A stretch of DNA of 64,000 nt from an uncultured Oscillospiraceae bacterium (GTDB lineage: Bacteria; Bacillota; Clostridia; Oscillospirales; Oscillospiraceae). Below, piece by piece: positions 56,603 to 64,000 of the stretch; within the stretch, counting starts at the first letter, position 1; the number at the start of each line of letters is the position of its first letter. Under the pieces are notes generated by a model. The model made no database searches, was not told the DNA's origin, and saw nothing but the letters and a program-made list of their open reading frames with translations. The position numbers and the translations under genes were made by a program. The stretch is taken from contig CAJUFJ010000007.1 in assembly GCA_910585815.1 (NCBI GenBank), positions 11,193-75,192 on the forward strand. The letters run 5' to 3'.

Positions 56603-57589
56603 TTATCTCTGATGGGGGGCGTAAGCCACCACGGTGCGGCGGTTGGGCTCCACGCCGGTGGAGTAGGTGGTAACGCCCTTGAAATCCTGGAGGGCTGTAT
56701 GAATTACGTGCCTCTCATAGGCGTTCATGGGCTCCAGGGTCATATTCTTCCGGTATTTGACCACCTTGCCCGCCACCTTCACGGCCAGCCGCTGGAGGGA
56801 CTCCTCCCGCTTGGCACGGTAGCCCTCGGCGTCCACGTGGATGCGCACCCGTTTGGACTGGCCCCGGTTCACAGTGTAGCTGGTCAGCTGCTGGATGGCG
56901 TCCAGGGTCTCGCCCCGGCGGCCGATGATGGCCCCCAGCTCCTTCCCCTGGAGGATGACCTTATAGTTGCCCTCGTTGGTGATGAAGATTTCCGGGGCAG
57001 CCTCCACCTGAAGGTGGCCCAGCAGGCCGGTAAGGAAGGTCCTGATCTGATTGGCCTTTGCGTCATCGGGGGCGGCGGGGTCCATGGTGACGGGCTCCCG
57101 GGGCTTGGAGGCGCTGCCGATGAGCACCTCATCCCCCTCCCGCAGCCGGTCCTCCCGGCGGGGGCGCTCCCGTCGCTCGGCCCGGGGCTGACGGGGCTTG
57201 GGGGGAGCCATCCCCGGCTTGGCGGACAGGATAGTCTCCTCCTCCACGGGGGCGGCGGGGGGCTCCGCCACGGGGGCAGGGGCGGGGGCGGCCTTCTTCT
57301 CTGCCACGGGCCTCTCCACCATGGGCTTTACCGCGGGGATCACCGTCTCCTCCACAGGGGCGGGTTTTTCCTGGGGACGCTCCTCCGCCCCCATGGGGGC
57401 GGGCTTGCCGTCTACCTCGTTATAGCTCACCCGGACCTTGGCCGGGTTGCTGCCAAAGCCCAGAAAGCCGGACTTGGCCCGCTCGATTACCTCCACCGAC
57501 ACGTCGTCCCGGTCCAGACCCAGCTGGAACAGGGCGGCGGAAATGGCGTCCTCCTCGGAGCGCCCGGTGGTTTCAATCCATTTTAACAT
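56603..57589 (-). CDS. jag: Jag/KhpB RNA-binding protein
   Basis: A 328-residue protein. The N-terminal Jag-N domain is at 1-55 (IETTGRSEEDAISAALFQLG, AKSGFLGFGSNPAKV). A 120-residue Pro/Glu/Ala linker leads to a KH domain (VILQGKELGAIIGRRGETLDAIQQL) and an R3H domain (EPMNAYERHVIHTALQ). It is an RNA chaperone linked to cell elongation and normally acts with KhpA. The ATG at 57589 follows AAGGAGGGCTGAGTG inside the end of yidC, so the two are coupled. The linker is longer than usual. Confidence 0.95.
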   Translation of the reverse strand: MLKWIETTGRSEEDAISAALFQLGLDRDDVSVEVIERAKSGFLGFGSNPAKVRVSYNEVDGKPAPMGAEERPQEKPAPVEETVIPAVKPMVERPVAEKKAAPAPAPVAEPPAAPVEEETILSAKPGMAPPKPRQPRAERRERPRREDRLREGDEVLIGSASKPREPVTMDPAAPDDAKANQIRTFLTGLLGHLQVEAAPEIFITNEGNYKVILQGKELGAIIGRRGETLDAIQQLTSYTVNRGQSKRVRIHVDAEGYRAKREESLQRLAVKVAGKVVKYRKNMTLEPMNAYERHVIHTALQDFKGVTTYSTGVEPNRRTVVAYAPHQR

Positions 57590-57592
57590 CAC

Positions 57593-59014
57593 TCAGCCCT
57601 CCTTGTTTTCATCTTCGTCCACCTCGACCTCGATCTCCTCCACTTCCACCTCGACCTCCTCGGTCTCGGCGGGGGCCTCGATGGGGGCGGGGGCGGTCTC
57701 CTCCACGGGGATTACAGGCTCAGCCGGCCTGGCTTCGGGAATCTGGATGGAACCGGCCTGGGTGGTGCCCTCCGGCTTCTCCTTGCCCTTCTTCTTTTTG
57801 CCGGTCTCGGCAGCTTCCACCGCCCGGAACAGCTGGTTGGGGTCGGTATAGGGGGTCACGCCGCCGTAGCGGCCGGGGATGTAGGACCGGCCCCGGGCGT
57901 AGGCCCGGATGCCCTCCCGGCTGTCCTCCTTGTTAACCCCCTCCTGGGCGGGCTCGGCGTCCTTCTTCTGTGAAGGCTTCTTCTTTCCCCGGTTCTTCTT
58001 CTCCTCCTCAAGGCGGCGCTGGCGCTCCAGGCGGGCCTCCTCCTTGCGGCGCTTCTCCTCCTCCTTCGCCTCGGCTTCCGCCCTGGCGGAGGCCTCACGG
58101 GCGGCCTCGTAGTCCTTCTTCAGCATCTTGCCGCAGATGACCTCCTGGAACATCATCACAAAATACTGGGCAATCCAGTAGACGGTCAGGCCGGCGGGGA
58201 TGGTGAAGCCGATCCACAGGGACATGAGAGGCATCATCCACAGCATCATTTTGTTGGTCCTGTCCATCTGCTCATTAGTCTGCTGGTTGTTTATCTGGTT
58301 GGTAACCTGAGACACCTTCATATTCAGGGTGGATACCGCCACAGAGATCAGGGGCAGCAGGAACAGACCGATGGAGTCCCAGCCGAAGCCCCGCTTCCAG
58401 AACATCAGGTCGGGAATGAGGGACAGGTCAATGCCCAGGAACATAAAGTTCAGCACAAACAGCCCTTCCGCACCAGTGGCAGCCTGGAGAGAGGCCAGGT
58501 TTTCAGGTTTGACCAGGGAGAGCAGGTACAGCTGGTTATAAGCGCCGTTCTGGAACAGGTTTTCCGCCTTCTCCATCGCGGCGGCGGTAACCCAGCCGTT
58601 GGCCACAGCCACATCGGACCAGTTGAGCTGGGCGGCCAAAGCCTGGATCTGGTCGGCACTCATTCCCATGAAATAGTCCAGAGGCTGACGGATAATGCCC
58701 AGCAGGGCAATCAGCACAAACATGGGGATCAGGGACCAAATACAGCCCCCCATGGGGTTGATCTTCTCCCGCTCGTAAAGCTTTTGGACCTCCAGATTGT
58801 AGCGCTCCCGGTCTTTGCCGTACTGCTTTTGCAGCTGCTGCATCTTGCCCGACAGCATGCTGGTTTGAATCATGCTCTTTTTGCTTTTCAGGGTGACGGG
58901 GAAAAGCACCAGCTTTACCACAATGCCGAACAAAATCAGCGCCAGGCCGTAGCTGTCGAACAGGTTATAGAAGAACAGCAGCAGCCAGGCAAAGGGTTGT
59001 AAAATAATACCCAC
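57593..59014 (-). CDS. yidC: YidC/SpoIIIJ membrane protein insertase
   Basis: A 473-residue insertase without a large periplasmic domain. Membrane segments start with FAWLLLFFYNLFDSYGLALILFGIVVKLVLFPVT, and later helices are IPMFVLIALLGII and LISVAVSTLNM. After the last segment (TIPAGLTVYWIAQYFVMMFQEVI) comes a 180-residue charged tail, first Arg/Lys/Glu-rich (RRKEEARLERQRRLEEEKK), then strongly acidic (EEVEVEVEEIEVEVDEDE). The start is GTG at 59014 after GGAGG. It is encoded between yidD/rnpA and jag as usual. Confidence 0.95.
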   Translation of the reverse strand: MGIILQPFAWLLLFFYNLFDSYGLALILFGIVVKLVLFPVTLKSKKSMIQTSMLSGKMQQLQKQYGKDRERYNLEVQKLYEREKINPMGGCIWSLIPMFVLIALLGIIRQPLDYFMGMSADQIQALAAQLNWSDVAVANGWVTAAAMEKAENLFQNGAYNQLYLLSLVKPENLASLQAATGAEGLFVLNFMFLGIDLSLIPDLMFWKRGFGWDSIGLFLLPLISVAVSTLNMKVSQVTNQINNQQTNEQMDRTNKMMLWMMPLMSLWIGFTIPAGLTVYWIAQYFVMMFQEVICGKMLKKDYEAAREASARAEAEAKEEEKRRKEEARLERQRRLEEEKKNRGKKKPSQKKDAEPAQEGVNKEDSREGIRAYARGRSYIPGRYGGVTPYTDPNQLFRAVEAAETGKKKKGKEKPEGTTQAGSIQIPEARPAEPVIPVEETAPAPIEAPAETEEVEVEVEEIEVEVDEDENKEG

Positions 59015-59116
59015 TAAAAATACCTCCGCATATCAAGTTAAGGCCTTGCCCCCCTCCAAAGGGAGGAGGCCCGGAGGGCCGGAGAGGGCCCTCTCCGTCA
59101 GTCGGGGCTGACAGGG

Positions 59117-59335
59117 TTACGGTACCGGATCGTACTCCACGGACTTCTGCCGGTGGAAGGGGTGGCACCGCGCCAGCCGGCGCAGGGCCAGCCAGCCCCC
59201 CTTGAAAACGCCGTATTTCTCCACCGCCTCCAGGGCGTACTCCGAGCAGGTGGGGATAAAACGGCAGCATGGGGGGCGCAGGGGTGAGATTTCCCGCCGG
59301 TAGAACCGGATCAGGGACAGAAGCAGCCGCTTCAC
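59117..59335 (-). CDS. yidD: Membrane protein insertion efficiency factor YidD
   Basis: A 72-residue protein with the family signature [32 protein letters not shown] and [19 protein letters not shown]. It assists YidC. The start is GTG, overlapping the rnpA stop by four bases (GTGA), so it is coupled to rnpA. Length is normal. A GC-rich hairpin stretch (59041-59100) separates it from yidC. Confidence 0.95.
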   Translation of the reverse strand: MKRLLLSLIRFYRREISPLRPPCCRFIPTCSEYALEAVEKYGVFKGGWLALRRLARCHPFHRQKSVEYDPVP

Positions 59336-59688
59336 CGGGGCGCCTCCCCCTTGGGGGCGGCAAGGCCCAGCTTTTTCATCTGCTGGACGAAGCTGCGTTT
59401 CAGCTCCGGGTAGCGGCCGTAGATGGCCCGGGTGCGGGCCACAATCACAATGTCGTAGCCGGGGAGCAGGCCCGCCTCGTGGGTGCGGTACAGCTCCCGG
59501 ATGCGGCGGCGTACCCGGTTGCGCTTGACGGCGTTGCCCAGCTTTACCCCGGTGGTGATGCCCAGCCGGCTGAGGGGCCGGTTGGTCCTCCGGCAGTAGA
59601 CGACAAAGTAAGGGGAGACAGCGCTCTTTCCCTTGCTGTACAGCCGGCGAAATTCATGATTCTGTTTCAGGGGGATGGTATGCTTCAT
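59332..59688 (-). CDS. rnpA: Ribonuclease P protein component
   Basis: A 118-residue basic protein that helps the RNase P RNA mature tRNA 5' ends. [25 protein letters not shown], the RNR motif [20 protein letters not shown] and [10 protein letters not shown] are typical. The ATG at 59688 follows GGAGGAAAGC; an earlier in-frame start is not supported. It lies between rpmH and yidD in the universal order. Confidence 0.96.
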   Translation of the reverse strand: MKHTIPLKQNHEFRRLYSKGKSAVSPYFVVYCRRTNRPLSRLGITTGVKLGNAVKRNRVRRRIRELYRTHEAGLLPGYDIVIVARTRAIYGRYPELKRSFVQQMKKLGLAAPKGEAPR

Positions 59689-59812
59689 GCTTTCCTCCGT
59701 ATGCACAGAGAGGGCGGAGGATCTGATCCCACGCCCCTGGTTGTGCGCTATCTAAACTGTCTGTCCCGGTGGGGCCGCACACAGGCGGCAGGGGCGGCCG
59801 GCTGCCTTGCCC

Positions 59813-59947
59813 TTAGTGGGTCAGGCGGGCGCGGCCCTTGGCGCGGCGGCGAGCCAGCACCTTGCGGCCATTGCGGGTGGCCATACGCTTGCGGAAGCCG
59901 TGCTCCTTGGAGCGCTGACGCTTTTTGGGTTGATAGGTACGAAGCAT
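59813..59947 (-). CDS. rpmH: 50S ribosomal protein L34
   Basis: A 44-residue protein [22 protein letters not shown]... ending [10 protein letters not shown], the normal length and composition. GAGGAGGTGTCCCCC precedes the ATG, and a promoter lies at 60098. It is transcribed away from dnaA, as in nearly all bacteria. Confidence 0.97.
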   Translation of the reverse strand: MLRTYQPKKRQRSKEHGFRKRMATRNGRKVLARRRAKGRARLTH

Positions 59948-60097
59948 GGGGGACACCTCCTCAGTTTAGATTTCAAGCCGGCTCTCCCGGCCCAACAACA
60001 GCCCTGTTGCAGAGCTGCGGTCTGCGGATCTGCGCCGCCCCGTCAGGACGGCCGGAGGGGAAGGGCAGCGCCCTTTCCTCCAAAAGATACGACCAAC

Positions 60098-60127
60098 ATT
60101 ATAACGGATAACTGCCGCCCCTGTCAA
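60098..60127 (-). promoter_or_regulatory. Sigma-A-type promoter for rpmH-rnpA
   Basis: Minus strand TTGACA (60122-60127) and TATAAT (60098-60103), 18-base spacer. The rest of the 429-base rpmH-dnaA gap holds the dnaA promoter, one DnaA-box-like site (TGTGGAAAA, 60251-60259) and an AT-rich stretch. Confidence 0.8.
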
Positions 60128-60262
60128 CCATCTTTTTTCCTCCGGGGAGGGGTTTTTTTTCAGTTTTTTCCCGTCCTGCAACATCTTGTAGCGTCTTTTT
60201 CCTCTACACACAAGAGCTGTCCTCTTTTTTTATACATTTAAAATAAAAAATGTGGAAAAACC

Positions 60263-60291
60263 TTGCCGACTCTCCCGTTTTTTGGTATAAT
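60263..60291 (+). promoter_or_regulatory. Sigma-A-type promoter for dnaA
   Basis: TTGCCG (60263-60268) and TATAAT (60286-60291), 17-base spacer. A DnaA-box-like TGTGGAAAA lies 4 bases upstream, and GTGGAAAACCAC covers the likely start, suggesting autorepression. Confidence 0.8.
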
Positions 60292-60376
60292 GTAAGGAGT
60301 GGAAAACCACATATTTCTGTGCCTTCTCCCCTCCGGGCGGAGAAGGCGCTTTGAATGAATGAAAAGGAGGAGCGCC

Positions 60377-61693
60377 ATGAATCCCGCCGCCGAAGTCTGG
60401 GAGAAGGTGAAAGCCCTCATGGGAGCGGAGATGACCGCCACCACCCTGAATACCTGGTTTGACGATACCCAGGCCGTCACCCTGGAGGAGAGCCGCCTTG
60501 TCCTGTACAGCCCCACCCGGTTCAAGCGGGATATCATCGCCGCCCGGTATGTCCTCCCCATCCAGAACGCCCTCCATGAGCTGTTCTCCGCCGACTTCCA
60601 GGTGGAGGTGCTCACCGAGGGGGAGCTGAACACCTTTGCCGCCAAGCCAAAGCCCTCCATCTTCCTCCCGGGCACCGAGGAATACACCTTCGACCGCTTT
60701 GTGGTGGGCTCCTCCAATAAGTTTGCCCACGCCGCCGCCCGGAAGGCGGCGGAGAATCCCGGGCTGAGCTATAACCCCCTGTTCATCTACGGCGAGTCCG
60801 GCCTGGGCAAGACCCACCTGCTCTACTCCATCGCCCACGCCATCCACGCCGACCACCCGGACTATAAAATCATCTACGTGAAGGGGGACGCCTTCACCAA
60901 CGAGCTGGTGGCCGCCATCCGGGAGGGGCGCACCCAGGAGTTCCGGGACAAGTACCGCCGGGCGGATGTGTTCCTCATGGACGACGTGCAGTTTATCGCC
61001 GGCCGGGACTCCACCCAGGAGGAGATGTTTCACACCTTCAACACCCTCTATGAGCTGAAAAAACAGATCGCCTTCACCTCCGACCGCCCCCCCAAGGAGA
61101 TGCTCCGGCTGGAGGACCGGCTGAAAACCCGCTTCGAGTGGGGCCTGCTGGCCGACATCATCCCCCCGGACTATGAGACCCGCACCGCCATCATCAAAAA
61201 CAAGGCCATCCGTATGGGGATGGAACTGCCCGACTATATTATCCAGCTCATCGCCGAGACCATCACCGCCAATGTGCGGCAGATTGAGGGCACCGTGAAC
61301 AAGATTATGGCCTATCAGGATATCAATGGGGACAAGGTGGATAAAAACACGGTCATCCGGGCGGTAAAGGACATTTTTAAGGAGAAGTCCGACATTCTGC
61401 CCACCGCCGACGTGATTATTGAGGAGGTGTGCAAGTTCTATAATCTGGAGCCCTCCCTCCTCCGGGGGCAGGGGCGCTCCAAGGACATTTCCCTGGCCCG
61501 GCAGATCGCCATGTTCCAGATCCGCCGCATGACCAACCTGTCGCTGAAGGAGATCGGCGCCGAGTTCGGCGGCCGGGACCACAGCACCGTTTTGAACGCC
61601 CTCAACCGCATTGAGGACCTGGTGAAAACCGACCCGGAAAAGGCGGAGATCATCAAGGACATTACCACCAATATCAATTCCCGGTACGAGTAG
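60377..61693 (+). CDS. dnaA: Chromosomal replication initiator DnaA
   Basis: A 438-residue initiator that binds DnaA boxes and opens oriC. Domain I is at 1-80 (AAEVWEKVKALMG); domain III AAA+ has YTFDRFVVGSSNKFAHAAA, Walker A GESGLGKTH, Walker B VFLMDDVQFIAG and arginine-finger LEDRLKTRFEWGL; domain IV ends with the box-reading GGRDHSTVLNA. Domain II is very short. The ATG at 60377 follows AAAGGAGG. The origin candidate follows its stop. Confidence 0.98.
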   Translation: MNPAAEVWEKVKALMGAEMTATTLNTWFDDTQAVTLEESRLVLYSPTRFKRDIIAARYVLPIQNALHELFSADFQVEVLTEGELNTFAAKPKPSIFLPGTEEYTFDRFVVGSSNKFAHAAARKAAENPGLSYNPLFIYGESGLGKTHLLYSIAHAIHADHPDYKIIYVKGDAFTNELVAAIREGRTQEFRDKYRRADVFLMDDVQFIAGRDSTQEEMFHTFNTLYELKKQIAFTSDRPPKEMLRLEDRLKTRFEWGLLADIIPPDYETRTAIIKNKAIRMGMELPDYIIQLIAETITANVRQIEGTVNKIMAYQDINGDKVDKNTVIRAVKDIFKEKSDILPTADVIIEEVCKFYNLEPSLLRGQGRSKDISLARQIAMFQIRRMTNLSLKEIGAEFGGRDHSTVLNALNRIEDLVKTDPEKAEIIKDITTNINSRYE

Positions 61694-61707
61694 AGGCCCT
61701 CCCCCTA

Positions 61708-61751
61708 CCCCCTCTGTCGCTTCGCGACATCTCCCCCTGATAGGGGGAGTC
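61708..61751. repeat. Family 3 hairpin repeat, second copy
   Basis: CTGTCGCTTCGCGACATC then TCCCCCTGATAGGGGGA, matching the copy at 23642 in order and sequence. Confidence 0.7.
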
Positions 61752-61763
61752 GTCCGGGCGGGC

Positions 61764-61789
61764 GTCCTCTTTCTTTCAAGAAAGAGGAC
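61764..61789. terminator. Perfect palindrome after dnaA (terminator-like, no T run)
   Basis: GTCCTCTTTCTT, TC, AAGAAAGAGGAC. It may end dnaA transcription or be part of a repeat. Confidence 0.45.
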
Positions 61790-62048
61790 CAGAAAGAACT
61801 TCCCTCGCCCTCTTTTCCCCGCAGAATTTCCACATCCGAATGTGGAATGTTTGTGGAGAAATGTGGAGAAACAGTGGGCCTGTGGAAAAGCTGTTTTTTT
61901 GTCCACACCCCCTGTTGAGACGCTTTTCTTAGTGCTGCAAGGCTTTGCGCTATGTTTCCACATTTTTTTCGCCTATAGACTACTGTTACTAAAAAAATCC
62001 TCTCCTCCCCTCCTGCGGGAGAGAGAGAACGAGATTGGAGGCACCTCT

Positions 62049-63155
62049 ATGAAATTCTCCTGTGAAAAGGCCCTGCTGTCCAGCGCGGTGTCCATCACCT
62101 CCCGGGCGGTGGCCGCCAAGAGCTCCATCCCCGCCATGGAAGGGATTCTTATTGAGGCGGGCCAGACCCTGCGCCTCACCGGCTACAACCTGGAGACCGG
62201 CATCCAGGCCACCGTCCCCGCCGAGATTGCCGAAGGGGGCTCCCTGGTGCTCTCCGCCCGGCTCTTTGGGGAGATTGTCCGCAAGATGCCCGACGACGTG
62301 GTGGTGTTTACCTCCCAGGACTACACGGTGAATATCAAGTGCGGACTGTCTGAATTCAACATTCTGGGCACCGACCCGGAGGAGTTCCCCGAGCTGCCCA
62401 CTGTGGACCAGCAGAACTCCCTCACCATCGGTCAGCCGGTGCTGCGGTCCATGATCGGACAGACCCTCTTTGCCGTCAGCGACAACGAGAGCCGGCCCAT
62501 CCACACCGGCTCCCTCTTTGAGGTGGAGGGCGACGGCCTCACCGTGGTGTCGGTGGACGGCTACCGGCTGGCCCTGCGCCATGAGGCGGTGGAGGAGAAA
62601 AAGGGGGCGGACGCCTTTTCCTTTGTGGTCCCCGGCTCCGCCCTGGGCGAGGTGGAGAAGATCTGTTCTGGTGAGGAGGCCGTCACCATCACCCAGGGGG
62701 CTCGGCACATCCTGTTCCAGACAGGGGACACCGTGCTGGTGTGCCGCCGGCTGGAGGGGGATTTTCTAGCCTACCGCAACGCCATCCCCCGGAACAACTC
62801 CATCAAAGTGGAGGTAGAGGCCCGGGCCCTGCTGTCCTCCATCGACCGGGTGTCCCTCATCATCAGCGAAAAGCTGAAATCCCCCCTCCGCTGCGTCTTT
62901 GGGGACGGCATGGTGGACATCACCACCAAAACCGCCATCGGCGACGCCGCCGACCAGTGTGTCATCAACGGCGACGGCGGCGGGCTGGAAATCGGCTTTA
63001 ATAACAAGTACCTTATGGACGCCCTGAAGGCCGCCCCCGCCGACAGGCTGCGCATGGAGTTTACCTCCGGCGTGGCCCCCTGCGTCATCCTGCCCGCCGA
63101 GGGGGAGGAGAATTTTACCTATATGGTGCTGCCCGTGCGGTTGAAGGCTAACTGA
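62049..63155 (+). CDS. dnaN: DNA polymerase III beta sliding clamp
   Basis: A 368-residue clamp subunit of three similar domains. FSCEKALLSSAVSITSRAVAAKSSIPAMEGILIEA, DEEFPELP-type text in domain 1 and VDGYRLALRHE in domain 2 are standard, and the C-terminus YMVLPVRL is the family end. The ATG follows GGAGG by seven bases. It lies downstream of the origin candidate in the usual dnaA-dnaN order. Confidence 0.97.
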   Translation: MKFSCEKALLSSAVSITSRAVAAKSSIPAMEGILIEAGQTLRLTGYNLETGIQATVPAEIAEGGSLVLSARLFGEIVRKMPDDVVVFTSQDYTVNIKCGLSEFNILGTDPEEFPELPTVDQQNSLTIGQPVLRSMIGQTLFAVSDNESRPIHTGSLFEVEGDGLTVVSVDGYRLALRHEAVEEKKGADAFSFVVPGSALGEVEKICSGEEAVTITQGARHILFQTGDTVLVCRRLEGDFLAYRNAIPRNNSIKVEVEARALLSSIDRVSLIISEKLKSPLRCVFGDGMVDITTKTAIGDAADQCVINGDGGGLEIGFNNKYLMDALKAAPADRLRMEFTSGVAPCVILPAEGEENFTYMVLPVRLKAN

Positions 63156-63159
63156 TGGA

Positions 63160-63175
63160 GGTTTCACGTGGAACA
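63160..63175. promoter_or_regulatory. parS-like site, one mismatch, between dnaN and the next gene
   Basis: GGTTTCACGTGGAACA: only the first base differs from an exact parS. It spans the ribosome site and GTG start at 63168. Confidence 0.7.
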
Positions 63176-63917
63176 TGAAAAGACCCCAAATTGGATGAAA
63201 CATCCCCCTTTGCTCCAATTTTACCAGCAGGTCCAGGCGGCGGGAGTGGAGCTGGAGCCCGACCCGGACTTTTTGGAGGACCAAAATCTGGGACGTTATG
63301 GGGAATACCAGTTAAAAGATTTTGAAATACCTCAAAATATCAGGGACTTTTTGTTGCAGGTAGGCTTACCTGACCAGTTTATAAATTGGCGTTCTCCTAA
63401 TGAAGAAAGAGATTCAAGAAGAATGGATGTAACACAAGGAGAAATTTTTTGGGTCAGCTGTTTAAAAATCAAATCTCTGAAACGAAAGAAATACTTGGTT
63501 ATTGGAGAAATGAGAAATCTGGCCAGAACGTACTCTGTCTCCAATTACAGTGAGCCAGACCGGATAGAAAAGTGGAACAAAACTGAAAGTAGCTACTACA
63601 TCATGGTAGAATTGAAAACAGGGACTGTCTGGAAGTGGATTCCAGAAGATAATGAGTTCACGATTGATTTTGTCAACAGCAGCCTGGAGCAGTATCTGTT
63701 GTCTATGGCCTACTGGCGGACTTTCTATCCAGAATTTTCCGAAAGAGTGAAAGGTTATACAGAAAAGAATCCAAAAGAGACGGAAATAAGTTATATTTTT
63801 GATAATGATGAAGTACTCTATGCGCCGTTTTTGAATATTCTAAAAACTTTAGATCCGAAGGCATTGGAAGATACTATGAGTTATTGGAACTTTATGTGCG
63901 ACTTGTCTTTGTATTAG
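63168..63917 (+). CDS. SUKH-4-like (immunity-type) protein
   Basis: A 249-residue soluble protein. The middle (KDFEIPQNIRDFLLQVGLPDQF, KYLVIGEMRN, MVELKTGTVWKWIPE) and the end IDFVNSSLEQYLLSMAYWR match the SUKH-4 pattern of immunity proteins. The start is GTG at 63168, seven bases after GGAGG, with a parS-like site over it. The first 40 codons are GC-rich like dnaN; from about 63290 the sequence becomes AT-rich, suggesting a foreign segment. It interrupts the usual dnaN-yaaA order. Confidence 0.6.
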   Translation: MEHEKTPNWMKHPPLLQFYQQVQAAGVELEPDPDFLEDQNLGRYGEYQLKDFEIPQNIRDFLLQVGLPDQFINWRSPNEERDSRRMDVTQGEIFWVSCLKIKSLKRKKYLVIGEMRNLARTYSVSNYSEPDRIEKWNKTESSYYIMVELKTGTVWKWIPEDNEFTIDFVNSSLEQYLLSMAYWRTFYPEFSERVKGYTEKNPKETEISYIFDNDEVLYAPFLNILKTLDPKALEDTMSYWNFMCDLSLY

Positions 63918-63936
63918 GAGAGGAACGTAATACTAA

Positions 63937-64000
63937 ATGGAATCACACGAAATCAAAATACACACCGAATTTATCAAGCTACAGGACCTGCTCAAGTTCG
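63937..64000 (+). CDS. yaaA: S4-domain RNA-binding protein (start only; continues past window)
   Basis: The frame MESHEIKIHTEFIKLQDLLKF opens like YaaA/RlbA, a small S4-domain protein encoded after dnaN in Firmicutes. Only 21 codons are inside the window. The ribosome site is GAGAGG about 12 bases upstream. The assignment rests on the first residues and position. Confidence 0.7.
   Translation, partial: MESHEIKIHTEFIKLQDLLKF

Larger units (their letters stand above)
61694..62048. other. Replication origin candidate (oriC) between dnaA and dnaN
   Basis: DnaA-box-like sites lie at 61826 (ATTTCCACA), 61841 (TGTGGAATG), 61852 and 61862 (TGTGGAGAA), 61881 (TGTGGAAAA), 61899 (TTGTCCACA) and 61954 (GTTTCCACA). 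After the last come a T/GC spacer and CTATAGACTACTGTTACTA, which read on the other strand gives TAG/TAA/CAG triplets like DnaA-trios, then an A tract: the layout of a basal unwinding element. The first part holds a family 3 repeat and a perfect 12-2-12 palindrome. Confidence 0.8.

Noticed and set aside
59041..59110. Small RNA or additional gene in the yidC-yidD gap
   Set aside because: The stretch is GC-rich with short inverted repeats but no promoter or open frame with a ribosome site.

Overview
The window is chromosomal DNA of a GC-rich Firmicute and ends at the replication origin. The right end has rpmH, rnpA, yidD, yidC and jag on the minus strand, and dnaA, dnaN and the start of an S4-domain gene on the plus strand. 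Between dnaA and dnaN lies a cluster of DnaA-box-like sites. Noc, Soj and Spo0J genes, Bacillus-type parS sites, ricT, holB, glmU-prs-pth synteny and AGGAGG ribosome sites all point to Firmicutes. High GC, a highly codon-biased thiolase and families of hairpin repeats suggest a gut Clostridium of the Oscillospiraceae (Flavonifractor/Lawsonibacter-like). That placement is inference. No tRNA, rRNA, CRISPR array, insertion sequence or prophage was seen.

Layout. 0-2.8 kb: a deaminase and purine nucleoside phosphorylase group. 2.8-9.3 kb: an unusual cell-wall-type cluster made of an alanine-racemase-like protein without its PLP lysine, a D-aspartate-ligase-like ATP-grasp enzyme, an aspartate racemase, a DUF1963 protein, and a MurE-like ligase fused to a decayed acetylglutamate-kinase-like domain. 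9.3-10.4 kb: two ribbon-helix-helix genes and a HicAB module. 10.4-12.9 kb: pth, prs and a GlmU acetyltransferase-only protein. 13-19.2 kb: proA, proB and proC interleaved with a LysE/LysR pair and a PARG-like hydrolase. 19.2-26.4 kb: a Dcd-like membrane protein, a GntR-regulated ABC exporter, thiolase and an Abi/HEPN protein. 26.7-29.4 kb: tadA and a YafQ/DinJ module. 29.4-35.4 kb: a BmpA-type nucleoside ABC importer and xpt. 35.7-51.4 kb: a mostly plus-strand block with noc, soj, spo0J, serS, PilZ, mscL, rsmG, minD, an mgsA-like gene, hisS, aspS and a GH3 lipoprotein gene. 52-59.9 kb: a minus-strand block with an AEC transporter, ricT, holB, a yaaO-like gene, jag, yidC, yidD, rnpA and rpmH. 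60-64 kb: dnaA, oriC, dnaN, a SUKH-like gene and a partial yaaA.

How the genes work together. The racemase, ATP-grasp and MurE-like genes could make D-Asp and attach it to a peptidoglycan precursor, as the Enterococcus faecium racemase/ligase pair does. The origin-proximal genes cover initiation (dnaA, dnaN), segregation (soj, spo0J, parS) and division placement (noc, minD). The purine genes (deaminase, PNP, importer, xpt, prs) form a salvage theme spread over several operons. The plus-strand block would be transcribed toward the origin, which suggests an inversion.

Three repeat families with inverted-repeat structure fill several of the longer gaps between genes. Candidate promoters, operators and terminators were read directly from the sequence and listed where spacing and symmetry were convincing.
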